Of a DNA stretch of 64,000 bases, positions 1-8,135 are shown piece by piece (position 1 is the stretch's first letter; each line of letters opens with the position of its first letter). The stretch comes from an uncultured Paenibacillus sp. (GTDB taxonomy: Bacteria; Bacillota; Bacilli; Paenibacillales; Paenibacillaceae), in assembly GCA_937895345.1 (NCBI GenBank), contig CALAWP010000012.1, positions 1 through 64,000 on the forward strand, in the 5' to 3' direction. The notes below the pieces were generated by a model. It saw only the letters and a list, made by a program, of their open reading frames with translations, was not told the origin of the DNA and ran no database searches. A program made the translations under genes and the position numbers.

Positions 1-119
1 GGTATACGCTCGTGAGTAATGCCCGTTCGCTCACATAGCTCCCCGAATGCCTTGCCTTCGTATAGCTGGACCATTTGCTTTTTAAACTCTGCCGTAAACG
101 CACGTCTTTCCTTTGGCAT
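1..119 (-). CDS. IS3-family transposase OrfA, N-terminal part (cut by window edge)
   Basis: The minus strand from 119 encodes 39 residues starting MPKERRAFTAEFKKQMVQLY and ending in ...GITHERI at the window edge, with no stop seen. The opening RR-F-T-EFK-Q-V-LYE pattern is typical of the helix-turn-helix N-terminus of IS3-family OrfA, which binds the element ends and, by frameshifting with OrfB, forms the transposase. A good ribosome binding site (AAGGAG) lies about 10 bases upstream of the ATG. The product is partial only because the window ends; whether the element is intact is unknown. Confidence 0.7.
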   Translation of the reverse strand, partial: MPKERRAFTAEFKKQMVQLYEGKAFGELCERTGITHERI

Positions 120-186
120 TCATAATCCGCTCCTTAGTCTTTACTCTATTCTATCCCCCCTCATTTTTTCTGTCCAACTTAGTGTA
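1..186 (-). mobile_element. Terminal part of an IS3-like insertion sequence
   Basis: This stretch holds the start of an IS3-type orfA reading leftward off the window, preceded by a short non-coding end. On the minus strand the presumed element end begins near 186 with TACACTAAGTTGGACAG, which resembles the ends of IS3-family elements. To its right the frame of a different transposase-like gene resumes. Only one end is visible, so completeness, the other inverted repeat and target duplications cannot be judged. The exact boundary may be off by a few bases. Confidence 0.6.
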
Positions 187-297
187 GCCGGTCCATACAT
201 CATATTTTCGAGCGAGAACCCCTACCTTAATGCCGGCAAGTGCCTCCTGCGCAACCTTATACCGTACCTCTTTGAATGCGTTGTTCCGCTGTCTCAT
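187..297 (-). pseudogene. Truncated transposase OrfA-like gene interrupted by the IS end
   Basis: From an ATG at 297 the minus strand reads MRQRNNAFKEVRYKVAQEAL and continues ...GIKVGVLARKYDVW, then runs into the presumed IS end at about 186-190. The N-terminus with R-F-x-VR-x-A-x-A and a helix-turn-helix-like IKVGVLARKYDV resembles OrfA proteins of a different IS type from the element on its left. About 36 codons survive. The likely reading is one transposase gene cut by another element. Assignment rests on a short peptide, so confidence is modest. Confidence 0.45.
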
Positions 298-450
298 TTC
301 CCCAGCCCCCTTAGTCAAAATTGTACCTTATTTCCCTCGATACTCTCCAACTTAATTAGGGGGCTTAATAGCCTTAAGCAAGTCGAAGGCATGCATTCGC
401 CGTTTGCGCGTACGGCATGCCCATCAGAATTGCAGACAGGAGCGTGCATT

Positions 451-969
451 ATGGGTATTTTGACAGGAAATCCTAAAGAAAACCCGCTTCATTACGGAGA
501 AATATTCGACATTTGGTCGTTTTCCAAGATGGCCAAAGGCTGCTTGTCCGCTTATGGAGCATTTCTAAATCATGCCGGCGACAAAGACGTGAAAAGGCTG
601 CTTGAGGCGGCCATCGATCAAGCGAGCACGATTGCAGCTGAATGCGACGATATATTAAAGGACCACGGCATTATGCCGCCGCCCGCTCTTCCGGAGAGGG
701 CCAAAGCCGAATGGACCGATATTCCGGCCGGAGCAAGATTTTCCGATATGGAAATTGCGGCGGCCATGTCGGCGGACCACGCGGCCGGTCTTGTTGCGTG
801 CAGCCAAGTGATGGGCAAGTGTGTGCGTGAAGACATCGCCGCCTTGTTTGCCAAATATCACGATGCCAAAGCGGCTTTGAACTTACGATTGCTTCGCCTG
901 AACAAAGAGAAGGGGTGGCTGGTGCCGCCTCCGCTGCAGATCAAGCGTCCGGAGCCCGTGGAAGTTTGA
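451..969 (+). CDS. DUF3231 family protein
   Basis: A 172-residue protein beginning MGILTGNPKENPLHYGEIFD. The opening GxLxGNPK-x-PxHYGEiFD, the middle WTDIPAGARFSDMEIAAAMSADHAAGLVACSQ (given in part) and the ending LLRLNKEKGWLVPPPL are hallmarks of DUF3231, a bacillar family related to the ferritin-like CotF/coat-associated helical bundles. Its function is not established. The frame is open far upstream to about 19, but that part overlaps IS remnants and lacks family similarity; the ATG at 451, preceded by CAGGAG, is the credible start. A rho-independent terminator follows at once (980-1010). Confidence 0.85.
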   Translation: MGILTGNPKENPLHYGEIFDIWSFSKMAKGCLSAYGAFLNHAGDKDVKRLLEAAIDQASTIAAECDDILKDHGIMPPPALPERAKAEWTDIPAGARFSDMEIAAAMSADHAAGLVACSQVMGKCVREDIAALFAKYHDAKAALNLRLLRLNKEKGWLVPPPLQIKRPEPVEV

Positions 970-979
970 CGAATTAAAG

Positions 980-1010
980 AAATCCCGCCCTCTTGCGAGA
1001 GCGGGATTTT
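980..1010. terminator. Hairpin terminator between convergent genes
   Basis: AATCCCGCCCTC / GAGAGCGGGATT hairpin with one mismatch, flanked by an A-rich left side and TTTT on the right. It sits between the DUF3231 gene and the convergent Arg-rich gene and could serve the plus strand best. Confidence 0.8.
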
Positions 1011-1046
1011 CTTCAAAGTTTGAGGTTGATTTTATGCCCAACTGGA

Positions 1047-1436
1047 TTAAGCAGTGAAGCGCGCTACATAAAACTCGCGGTTAGCCGGAGCCGTAGCTTG
1101 GAACAGTTGATTGCCGGCATCGTCGCGGATACGAATGGTAAAGGAAGTATTCGTTAAAGTAGAGATCTGGCTAAAGATCGCGACGCCGAAATCATCGAAG
1201 TCGGCCGTCCGTGTAACGGCGCCGGAAGTTGCCGTTACCGTCCAGCCGGACGTGTCATGCGGCGTGTTGCCGGTTGTTGGTCTAACGGCAAGGACAGTAA
1301 AGCGGCTCAACAATTGTCTTACTCTTCTTCTTCTTCTTCTTCTGACGACTCTGCGCCTTGGGGATGTCGCTCTTGTTCTGCGCACGACACGCGTGACGCG
1401 CTTGAGCCTCATCGGTTTTCTGGAAATCAGTTTCAT
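1047..1436 (-). CDS. Small protein with Arg-rich N-terminus and beta-rich C-terminus, function unknown
   Basis: A 129-residue protein. Residues 1-45 are extremely basic, with RRTRATSPRRRVV followed by a run of seven arginines, then ...VRQLLSRF. Residues about 46-129 are neutral and Thr/Ala/Asp rich (TGNTPHDTSGWTVTATSGA, SFTIRIRDDAGNQLFQA), suggesting a small beta-sandwich. There is no signal peptide. The ATG at 1436 is preceded by GGTGATT at proper spacing; a TTG two codons upstream is an alternative. I do not recognise the family. In a sporeformer such a protein might bind DNA or sit in a spore layer, but that is only a guess. It is flanked by the terminator at 980-1010 and a divergent protease gene. 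Confidence 0.7.
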   Translation of the reverse strand: MKLISRKPMRLKRVTRVVRRTRATSPRRRVVRRRRRRRVRQLLSRFTVLAVRPTTGNTPHDTSGWTVTATSGAVTRTADFDDFGVAIFSQISTLTNTSFTIRIRDDAGNQLFQATAPANREFYVARFTA

Positions 1437-1573
1437 TGGCAATCACCACTTTCTTGTAGGATGATATAGTAAATGCAAACGGGACAAGACTAGAAACTTG
1501 TTTTCACCTAATCTATCAAAAAAGAGGTTATTCCCCATTCGGCAAGGACGCGTATCCGAGTGCTGCGGCGGAG

Positions 1574-1581
1574 CATACAAT
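1574..1581 (+). promoter_or_regulatory. Candidate sigma-E-like -10 element before the protease gene
   Basis: CATACAAT matches the -10 consensus of the mother-cell factor sigma-E. No convincing -35 is seen at 13-15 bp. The start of transcription would fall near 1588, leaving a leader of about 16 nt that contains the AGGTGAG ribosome binding site. Confidence 0.3.
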
Positions 1582-1603
1582 GCTCGGAAGAGGTGAGCGT
1601 TGA

Positions 1604-2854
1604 TTGAAGAAGAAGCGGGATTGGATAACCAGGCATCAAGCCGTTATGAGCGAAACGTTGTACAACCGGCTGCGCAAGCGGTCGCGCCGCAAGGGAAAAG
1701 CGATTCGTATTATCGTCCGGTTCAAGCGGCAGCTTTCGGCGGCCCGGCTGCGCCGAATCCGCAAACGATTGGGCGGCCGTAACGCGCCGTTCCTGCGGCA
1801 GCTTTCCATCATTAATGCGATCCATTGCATCGCGTCGGAGGTTTGCTTGAAACGGTTGTGCGGCATGAAAGGAGTCGGCAGAATCTATCTGGACAGGATC
1901 AGACGCAGCAAGCTCCATATCGCGACTCCTTCGATAGGCTCTTCCGCCGTCCAAAGACGCCAAGGTCTTGCCGGCCAAGGAATTAATGTGGCGATTATCG
2001 ACACCGGCGTATATCCTCATCCGGACTTGACCCGTCCGGTCAACCGTATCGTTGCGTTCAAAGATTTTGTAAATAACCGGACCAAACCATACGACGATAA
2101 TGGACACGGTACGCATATGGCGGGCGACGTTGCCGGGAACGGGACCATGAGCGGGGGGAAGTATAAGGGCCCGGCACCGAAAGCGGGCATTGTAGCGGTC
2201 AAAGCGTTGAACCGGTCGGGCGACGGGTACGATTCCACCATTATTCGGGCGATCGGATGGTGCATCGCCAACCGGAAGCGTCTCAAGCTCCGCATCGTTA
2301 CGTTGTCGCTTGGCGGAACGGCGGGCGTTCCCTGTCGGGACGATCCGCTGTGCCAAGCGGTGGAGAAGGCGGTAAGATCCGGCTTGACGGTCTTCACCGC
2401 CGCCGGCAACGCCGGACCGGGGCGAGGCACGATCGAGTCCCCCGGAACGAGCCCTTCCTCGATTACGGTCGGCGCCTCCGACGACCGCAGAAGCTTGACT
2501 CAGGCCGGCGACCGCGTCACGGCGTTTTCCAGCCGGGGACCGGCTGCGGGAGGAGGACGCAAGCCGGATCTGGTCGCCCCCGGCGTGGCGATCGTTTCGC
2601 TGCGGGCGCCCTTATCCAAGCTGGACCGGCAATATTCGCATCAGCGCGTTGGGAAACATTACTTCTGGCTGTCGGGAACGAGCGTGTCCGCGGCCATTGC
2701 GGCCGGAGCGGCCGCCCAGCTGCTGCAGCGGCGCCGCAAGCTGTCTCCCCGCGGCGTCAAGACGGCGCTCAAGCGCAACGCCTTCTCGTTGGGAGAAGGC
2801 GGGAACGTCCAAGGGAGCGGAGAAATCGACGTCCGATTTTTGAACCGCCGCTGA
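1604..2854 (+). CDS. Subtilisin-like serine protease (S8), apparently without signal peptide
   Basis: A 416-residue peptidase with a full catalytic triad: Asp133 in AIIDTGVYPHPDL, His168 in DDNGHGTHMAG, oxyanion Asn269 in TAAGNAGPG and Ser360 in LSGTSVSAA. The S8 domain spans about 105-410. The N-terminal 100 residues are strongly basic (NRLRKRSRRKGKAIR, RLRRIRKRLGGR) and are probably a prosequence-like inhibitor region; no hydrophobic signal sequence is present, which recalls intracellular AprX-type subtilases. Translation probably begins at TTG 1604, placed after GAGGTGAG. A strong hairpin ends the gene, with its stop codon in the loop. A sporulation role is suggested only by the sigma-E-like -10 upstream. 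Confidence 0.9.
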   Translation: MKKKRDWITRHQAVMSETLYNRLRKRSRRKGKAIRIIVRFKRQLSAARLRRIRKRLGGRNAPFLRQLSIINAIHCIASEVCLKRLCGMKGVGRIYLDRIRRSKLHIATPSIGSSAVQRRQGLAGQGINVAIIDTGVYPHPDLTRPVNRIVAFKDFVNNRTKPYDDNGHGTHMAGDVAGNGTMSGGKYKGPAPKAGIVAVKALNRSGDGYDSTIIRAIGWCIANRKRLKLRIVTLSLGGTAGVPCRDDPLCQAVEKAVRSGLTVFTAAGNAGPGRGTIESPGTSPSSITVGASDDRRSLTQAGDRVTAFSSRGPAAGGGRKPDLVAPGVAIVSLRAPLSKLDRQYSHQRVGKHYFWLSGTSVSAAIAAGAAAQLLQRRRKLSPRGVKTALKRNAFSLGEGGNVQGSGEIDVRFLNRR

Positions 2855-2868
2855 AGCGGCGGTCTTTT
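2845..2868 (+). terminator. Terminator overlapping the protease stop codon
   Basis: CCGCCGCT-GA-AGCGGCGG is a perfect 8-bp stem followed by TCTTTTA. The TGA stop codon at 2852-2854 lies at the tip of the hairpin. Confidence 0.8.
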
Positions 2869-2905
2869 ACATAGTTGCATGAAAGTGAAAGTGAATGCTT
2901 TCCCA

Positions 2906-2932
2906 TTGGAGAGAAACAAGTTATGATATAGT
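2906..2932 (+). promoter_or_regulatory. Weak sigma-A-like promoter for the AraC regulator gene
   Basis: TTGGAG at 2906-2911 and TATAGT at 2927-2932 with a 15-bp spacer, shorter than the ideal 17. Overlapping TATGAT gives an alternative -10. The call is tentative. Confidence 0.35.
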
Positions 2933-2942
2933 ATGTATATAG

Positions 2943-2956
2943 GGTAAGCGCTTTCC
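2943..2956. promoter_or_regulatory. cre-like site (CcpA operator candidate)
   Basis: GGTAAGCGCTTTCC matches the catabolite-responsive element consensus TGWAANCGNTNWCA in its central palindrome TAAGCGCTTT and deviates only at the outer ends. It lies just downstream of the putative -10 of the regulator gene, a position where CcpA acts as a repressor or roadblock. This would make the glycan locus subject to glucose repression. Confidence 0.6.
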
Positions 2957-2995
2957 CTGTATATGGAATTGGCGCTAGCGTAGAAGGGATGTTCG

Positions 2996-5266
2996 TTGCG
3001 GATGAAAACCAATTGGTATCGCAGAATGCTGCTGTCTTATATGCCGATCTTTTTATTTACGGTAACAGTTTTAATATTTTTGTCGATGATCGCGGTTAAT
3101 GAAATATCGCAGAGGGAAACGGTGAAGGCCGACCGGATCACGACAGGCTACACCGCGGACAGGCTTTCCCGGTCGCTCAGGGGGATCGAGCTGGATGTCC
3201 TCGACGAGGTTCAAAAAAACGAGCATTTTCGGTCGTGGATAAATTCAGATGCGACCCGGGAGGACCGTCAGGTTATTTTGGATGCCGCCGGCAATTTGCG
3301 GGAGATCGCCGCAAGCGATACGCTTATCGATTCCGTCTACTTGTACCGCCAATCGGACAAATCGGTTCTGACATCCAACGGCGTTATCGATTGGAATTCC
3401 TTTGCCGATCGGGAGTACGTATCTTGGGCATTGTCGACAACTCCGGGGCAATGGTGGTCGGAGATCCGATTGTACCATAAATTCAGCACGGAGCAGGATC
3501 AGCGGGTCATCTCGATGCATAAGCGAACGCCGCTTCCGTTCGGGGACGAGGGACTGATCGTCATTAATGTGGACGTGTATGCGGTGGAGCAAATGGTTTT
3601 GTCGATGAACAATGATAACGTATCCTTTATCGATGTGCGCGACGCGGCCGGAAACCTGGTGTTTTCGACGCGTTCGGCCGGCTGGAGCGGACAGGAAGAG
3701 CCCGGCGGCGAAGTGCTGAACCGCGTCGAGCTGGAAGAGCTGGGCTGGGTGTTTGAAAGCGGCATTGCGCGCGAAACGTTGTTTATGTGGGTATCCGTCA
3801 TTTCCTATGTGTGGGTTGTGATCGGCGTATTGACCGTGCTGGGGGCCGGCGCGTATATGCTGTACATTACCCGAAAAAACTATAAGCCGATTCGGCATTT
3901 GATGAGCCGGATCGAATCGGTGCAGCTAAGCAAGGACGAGTTCGGCAAAAAAATGGACGAGCTCTCGATCATCGACAAAGCGTTGGAAAGCTTGATTCAG
4001 CAAACGTCCGATTACGAAAAGCAAAGGCATGAAAACTTGCTGGTCGGCCGAAGGCAGCTGTTTCACGATTTAATTGCCGGCAATCGGCTGGAAAACGTCG
4101 AGGAACGGCTAATACAGCTCAAGCTCGTGCAGCCGGGAGAACGATTTGACCGGCTCGCTTTTATCGCCGTGGAAATCGGCCATTACGGCGATTTCACCAG
4201 CGGTTTTTCGGTTCGCGATCAGTATGCGCTCAAGTTTGCGTTGACCAATGTGCTGCAGGAGCTCGCTCAGGAGGAAGGGATGTTCGGCTGGGCCGAATGG
4301 ATTGCCGACAACCGAATGGGGATCGTCGTCAATGTTCAGGCAGAGCGCGCGGACTATGCTTCCGTTGTCCGAACCTTCGCGCAGCGGGGAAAAAGCTGGG
4401 TCGCGGAGCATTTGAAGCTGTCGCTGCTGTTCGGCGCCGGCGTCGAAGCCGGGAGCTGGAAGGAGCTCAAGCAATCGTACCGCTCCGCCTCCGAGGCGCT
4501 CAGACATCGCATGTCGTTCGGAGACGAAGCGATTATTATAAGCGGTGAACTGCCCGGAGACTCGGGGCTTCATTGGTTTGCCCATGTACAGGCCGGCTCG
4601 GAACTGGTCAAGTCGTTCCGGCTGGCAGGACCTTGGCGCGAATCGTTGGACGCGATGTTCGAGCATGTCAGATCGGACCGGCTGAAGGACGACGAAATTA
4701 TGCTGCTGCTGCAAACGGTGCTGGACATGCTCGGAGGCGAGCTGAGCGGCTTGTCGGACGAGCTGCGGCAGCATTTTACGGGTCAAGCGGCGGAATTGTG
4801 GAAGCAAAAGGCGGACAATGCGACCGGGCTTGAACAGCTTAAATCGCACTTTACGGAGCATCTGGCCGAAATTTACCGCACTTACGTCGCTTACAGCGAA
4901 ACGAAAAACCATCATGCTTTAATAAACGAAATGAAAGCCTATATTGAAGAAAATTTTGACAACCCGGATTTGTCCTTGAAACATTTAAGCGACCGATTCA
5001 GCATTTCCGGTAAATACGCCAGCTATTTGTTCAAGGAGGAATTCGATATGAAATTTGTCGATTTTCTCGTACAGCTTCGCATCGAGCGCGCTCAACAGCT
5101 GCTCGCCGATACGGAGGATTCGATCCAGGATATCGCCACTTCGGTCGGTTATGCGAACTCGATTACGTTTGGCCGCGTTTTCAAGAGGGTGGTCGGCGTA
5201 ACGCCGGGAGACTACAGAAGATTGCGGTTAAAGCCCGATAAAGCCCGTAACGGCAACGATTTTTGA
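2996..5266 (+). CDS. Membrane-anchored AraC-family transcriptional regulator
   Basis: A 756-residue one-component sensor-regulator typical of Paenibacillus sugar operons. TM1 is at about 10-30 (LLSYMPIFLFTVTVLIFL), followed by an extracellular sensory region of dCache type to about 265, then TM2 near 265-290 (VISYVWVVIGVLTVLGAG). A cytoplasmic middle region with helical segments follows, and a C-terminal AraC double helix-turn-helix occupies about 645-745, starting INEMKAYIEENFDNPDLSLK and including the second-helix motif IQDIATSVGYANSITFGRVFK. Such proteins sense oligosaccharides outside and activate the adjacent transporter genes. The TTG at 2996, after AGAAGGGA, has better spacing than the ATG at 3002. 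The substrate-binding gene follows after 218 nt. Confidence 0.9.
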   Translation: MRMKTNWYRRMLLSYMPIFLFTVTVLIFLSMIAVNEISQRETVKADRITTGYTADRLSRSLRGIELDVLDEVQKNEHFRSWINSDATREDRQVILDAAGNLREIAASDTLIDSVYLYRQSDKSVLTSNGVIDWNSFADREYVSWALSTTPGQWWSEIRLYHKFSTEQDQRVISMHKRTPLPFGDEGLIVINVDVYAVEQMVLSMNNDNVSFIDVRDAAGNLVFSTRSAGWSGQEEPGGEVLNRVELEELGWVFESGIARETLFMWVSVISYVWVVIGVLTVLGAGAYMLYITRKNYKPIRHLMSRIESVQLSKDEFGKKMDELSIIDKALESLIQQTSDYEKQRHENLLVGRRQLFHDLIAGNRLENVEERLIQLKLVQPGERFDRLAFIAVEIGHYGDFTSGFSVRDQYALKFALTNVLQELAQEEGMFGWAEWIADNRMGIVVNVQAERADYASVVRTFAQRGKSWVAEHLKLSLLFGAGVEAGSWKELKQSYRSASEALRHRMSFGDEAIIISGELPGDSGLHWFAHVQAGSELVKSFRLAGPWRESLDAMFEHVRSDRLKDDEIMLLLQTVLDMLGGELSGLSDELRQHFTGQAAELWKQKADNATGLEQLKSHFTEHLAEIYRTYVAYSETKNHHALINEMKAYIEENFDNPDLSLKHLSDRFSISGKYASYLFKEEFDMKFVDFLVQLRIERAQQLLADTEDSIQDIATSVGYANSITFGRVFKRVVGVTPGDYRRLRLKPDKARNGNDF

Positions 5267-5484
5267 ATATAGTTTAGTCTGCGAATAAGGTTTGTATTTC
5301 CTCTAAATGGAAATTATTCGATGGGTTTATCGATTTGAAACTGGTTTATTGCGGCCTTCTCCGGCTTCGTGCCATACTGTGGTCATTCCGGAGCCGGCTG
5401 CGCTGCTGCATCAGGATAACGCTTACAGAACAAGCGCAGCCTGACCGGAGTACAAGAACAGATGAAGAAGGGGATGGAACGAAG

Positions 5485-7101
5485 ATGAGTAACGGGAAAC
5501 AAAGAAGCGCGAAGTTCCGCAAGCCGATGAAGACGGCGCTTGTGCTGGCGCTCGCAAGCATGACGCTGCTGGCCGCATGCTCCTCCAAATCGGACAAAGG
5601 CGCTGACGGCGGTGCTAACGGTGCAGGCGAACGGGTTACGCTTAAAGTCGAAGTGTTCGACCGCGGCAATTCCCCCGCAGGCGCAACGATTACGGACAAT
5701 TATCTGACTAACTACGTACAAGAAAGCTTCGGCAATCCGAACAATATTAAGGTGGAGTACGTGCCGGTGCCGCGTTCCGAAGAAGTCGAGAAGCTGAACG
5801 TATTGATGGCAAGCGGCGGCAACGTGCCGGATATCGTCTTTACTTACGATCCGAACACGTTCCATCGTTATGCGAAACAAGGCGGCTTGCTGGACGTCGG
5901 CCCGCTGCTGGACGAGCATGCGCCGAATTTGAAGGCGTTCCTTGGTGAGGAAGTACTGCAATACGGCGTATATGAAGGTACGCAATTCGCGATTCCGGCG
6001 AAACGTTCCAATGTAGGCAAATACGCTTCCTTCATTCGCGAAGACTGGCTTGAAAAGCTGGGTATGCCGGTGCCGACCACGACCGACGAGTTGTACGAGA
6101 CGCTGAAAGCGTTCAAGGAGAAGGATCCGGGCGAAACGGGCGGTCAAGTTATACCGTTCGGCATGACGATCGCATCCGCTCAATACGAGCCGCTGATCTG
6201 GTCGTTTATTAAGCCGACGACGGAAGAAGAAGCGTTTACGCTGACGCAGCAGCTTGGCTCCAACGATTACCCGACCTTGCTGCCGGGCTTCAAGGATGCG
6301 CTGCAATTTATGAACAAGCTGTACAACGAAGGGCTGATCAGCAAAGACTTTGCCCTTGACAAGGACAAAAAGAAAATGGGCGAAGATATCGCCAACGGCA
6401 AAATCGGCTTCTACAGCGAGGACGATGTTAATCCGTTCTACGATAACGGCTCGCTCGACACGCTGCAAACGAACATTCCGGGCGCCAATCTGAAGCCGAT
6501 CGACGTCTTCCAAAACTCCGAAGGCAAATACGCGAAGCCGATGTACGCGCCGAACGGCATGTACATTATGATTCCGAAATCGAGCGACCGCGCGGTGGAA
6601 GCGATCAAGTATCTGGAATGGATGGCGTCGGAGGATCACCTGTTCCATATGCAGAACGGCGTGGAAGGCGAAAACTATACGCTGGAAGGAGATATTCCGG
6701 TAGCGATCGAAAATCCGTCGGAAGAAGCGCTTAACCGCATGTTCAATTCCGGTGATATGGCTATTATTTCCAATGGCAAGCAATTGGGCAGCATGGAGAA
6801 AAACCTGGAAGCAAGAGCGCTGCAGTTCCCTAAACCGTTCTATGATCAAGTTCAGGAGGCGCAGCGAATCGCGAATACGGATACGTTCGCACCGATTGTG
6901 CTGGATCGCCCGATCGAAGCGCAAACGAAATACGGCACGACGCTGCTTGAGAAATTCAATGAGATGATCGTCGCCACAACGATGGCGAAGCCGGAGCAAT
7001 TCGAAAGCACCTATGAAAAAATGCTGAACGACTATATGAAGAGCGGCGGCCAGGCCATCCTGGATGAGCGTACCGCACTATACAAAGAATTGAACGGATA
7101 G
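5485..7101 (+). CDS. Sugar ABC transporter substrate-binding lipoprotein (LplA-like)
   Basis: A 538-residue extracellular solute-binding protein. The signal peptide MKTALVLALASMTLLAAC ends in a lipobox with Cys32 counted from ATG 5485; an internal Met15 could also start it. The mature part has a G/A/D-rich linker, then family-1-type binding-protein segments such as ASGGNVPDIVFTYDP, FIREDWLEKLGMPVPTTTDE and YIMIPKSSDRAVEAIKYLEW. It should capture an oligosaccharide at the membrane face and hand it to the two permeases encoded next. No ATPase is encoded in the locus, as usual for LplABC/YtcQP systems served by a common MsmX-type ATPase. The open frame extends upstream to 5335 without a plausible start signal. 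Confidence 0.9.
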   Translation: MSNGKQRSAKFRKPMKTALVLALASMTLLAACSSKSDKGADGGANGAGERVTLKVEVFDRGNSPAGATITDNYLTNYVQESFGNPNNIKVEYVPVPRSEEVEKLNVLMASGGNVPDIVFTYDPNTFHRYAKQGGLLDVGPLLDEHAPNLKAFLGEEVLQYGVYEGTQFAIPAKRSNVGKYASFIREDWLEKLGMPVPTTTDELYETLKAFKEKDPGETGGQVIPFGMTIASAQYEPLIWSFIKPTTEEEAFTLTQQLGSNDYPTLLPGFKDALQFMNKLYNEGLISKDFALDKDKKKMGEDIANGKIGFYSEDDVNPFYDNGSLDTLQTNIPGANLKPIDVFQNSEGKYAKPMYAPNGMYIMIPKSSDRAVEAIKYLEWMASEDHLFHMQNGVEGENYTLEGDIPVAIENPSEEALNRMFNSGDMAIISNGKQLGSMEKNLEARALQFPKPFYDQVQEAQRIANTDTFAPIVLDRPIEAQTKYGTTLLEKFNEMIVATTMAKPEQFESTYEKMLNDYMKSGGQAILDERTALYKELNG

Positions 7102-7125
7102 AATCTTGGGACAAAAGCCGGTCCG

Positions 7126-7168
7126 GCGCGGCGGACGGAAGAAGCGATCCGCTTCTTCCCCGCCGCGC
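7126..7168 (+). other. Strong intercistronic hairpin between binding-protein and permease genes
   Basis: Outer stem GCGCGGCGG / CCGCCGCGC and inner stem GGAAGAAGCG / CGCTTCTTCC, separated by a 2-nt bulge, give about 19 base pairs with a three-base loop. No U-run follows, so it is more likely an mRNA-stabilising or processing element that keeps the lipoprotein message more abundant than the permease message, a known arrangement in binding-protein operons. Confidence 0.75.
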
Positions 7169-7196
7169 GGAACCTGCCCTTAAGGAGGGAACCGCT

Positions 7197-8099
7197 GTGA
7201 GCATGGGCGCTTATCTTCGCCGCTATTGGCAGCTGTATGCGCTGATCGCATTGCCGCTTGCCTATTTCATTATTTTCAAATACGGGCCGATGTACGGCAT
7301 TCAAATCGCGTTTAAAGACTTCAACTTCTTCCAGGGCATCGGAGGAAGCGAATGGATCGGCTTTGAAGCGTTTCGGGAAGTGTTTGGCATGCGGGACTTC
7401 TACATTACGCTCCGCAATACGCTGATGCTCAATTTTCTTGACTTGCTCGTCTCGTTTCCGGCTCCGCTTATACTGGCGATTATGCTGTACGAGATGAAAG
7501 TCGTATGGTTCAAGAAGCTTTCGCAGACCATTTTGTACATTCCCCATTTTATTTCATGGGTCATTATCGGCGGCATCGTGCTGCAAGTGTTCGGCACGCA
7601 ATCGGGCATGATCAACAATCTATTGGCATCCTTCGGGATTGAAGCGATCCCGTTTCTAACCGACAAATACAACTGGCTGGTTACGTATCTGATCGTGGGC
7701 GTGTGGCAAAGCGCAGGCTGGGGAACGATCATTTATTTGGCCGCACTGACCGGCATCAACAAGGAATTGTTCGAAGCCGCCGGCATCGACGGCGCAGGCC
7801 GTTTCAGAAAAATTTGGCATATTACGCTTCCGGGGCTTAAGCCGACGATCGTGGTGCTGCTCATCATGAATCTCGGCCATATGGTTTCCATAGGCTTCGA
7901 GCGTCCATATATTATCGGCAACATGGCCGTCCGCGAGTTTTCCGACGTGCTTAGCACGTTCGTATATCGGATCGGTCTCGAGTCCGGCCAATATACGCTG
8001 GCGACGGTTGTCGGTCTGTTCCAGGCCGTCGTAGGACTTATATTCGTGCTGGGATCGAACTACATTTCCAAGAAGTTGACGGATGAAAGCATTCTGTAA
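7197..8099 (+). CDS. ABC sugar transporter permease (LplB-like)
   Basis: A 300-residue inner-membrane permease of the binding-protein-dependent sugar family. It has six predicted membrane helices, the family opening YFIIFKYGPMYGIQIAFKDF and a clear EAA loop, EAAGIDGAGRFRKIWHITLP, which docks the ATPase. It ends ...GSNYISKKLTDESIL, as LplB proteins do. The GTG start at 7197 follows AAGGAGGG. It should form a heterodimer with the permease encoded 36 nt downstream. Confidence 0.92.
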   Translation: MSMGAYLRRYWQLYALIALPLAYFIIFKYGPMYGIQIAFKDFNFFQGIGGSEWIGFEAFREVFGMRDFYITLRNTLMLNFLDLLVSFPAPLILAIMLYEMKVVWFKKLSQTILYIPHFISWVIIGGIVLQVFGTQSGMINNLLASFGIEAIPFLTDKYNWLVTYLIVGVWQSAGWGTIIYLAALTGINKELFEAAGIDGAGRFRKIWHITLPGLKPTIVVLLIMNLGHMVSIGFERPYIIGNMAVREFSDVLSTFVYRIGLESGQYTLATVVGLFQAVVGLIFVLGSNYISKKLTDESIL

Positions 8100-8135
8100 G
8101 ACTATAACCGATTTATTCGAAAGGAGCGGACCGGT

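Noticed and set aside
19..450. Upstream extension of the DUF3231 reading frame
   Set aside because: It crosses the IS end and transposase remnants, has no family similarity, and a good ATG with ribosome binding site occurs at 451.
5292..5316. Possible fifth copy of the YesN-type operator (TTGTATTT...) before the first binding-protein gene
   Set aside because: The second half TGTTG is absent and no -10 fits the distance. The stretch is instead an imperfect ATTTCC/GGAAAT dyad that may serve the local AraC regulator.
5383..6999. Long 538-codon minus-strand frame opposite the binding-protein gene
   Set aside because: It is an Arg/His/Phe-rich antisense shadow, with no family motif, of a clearly coding lipoprotein gene.
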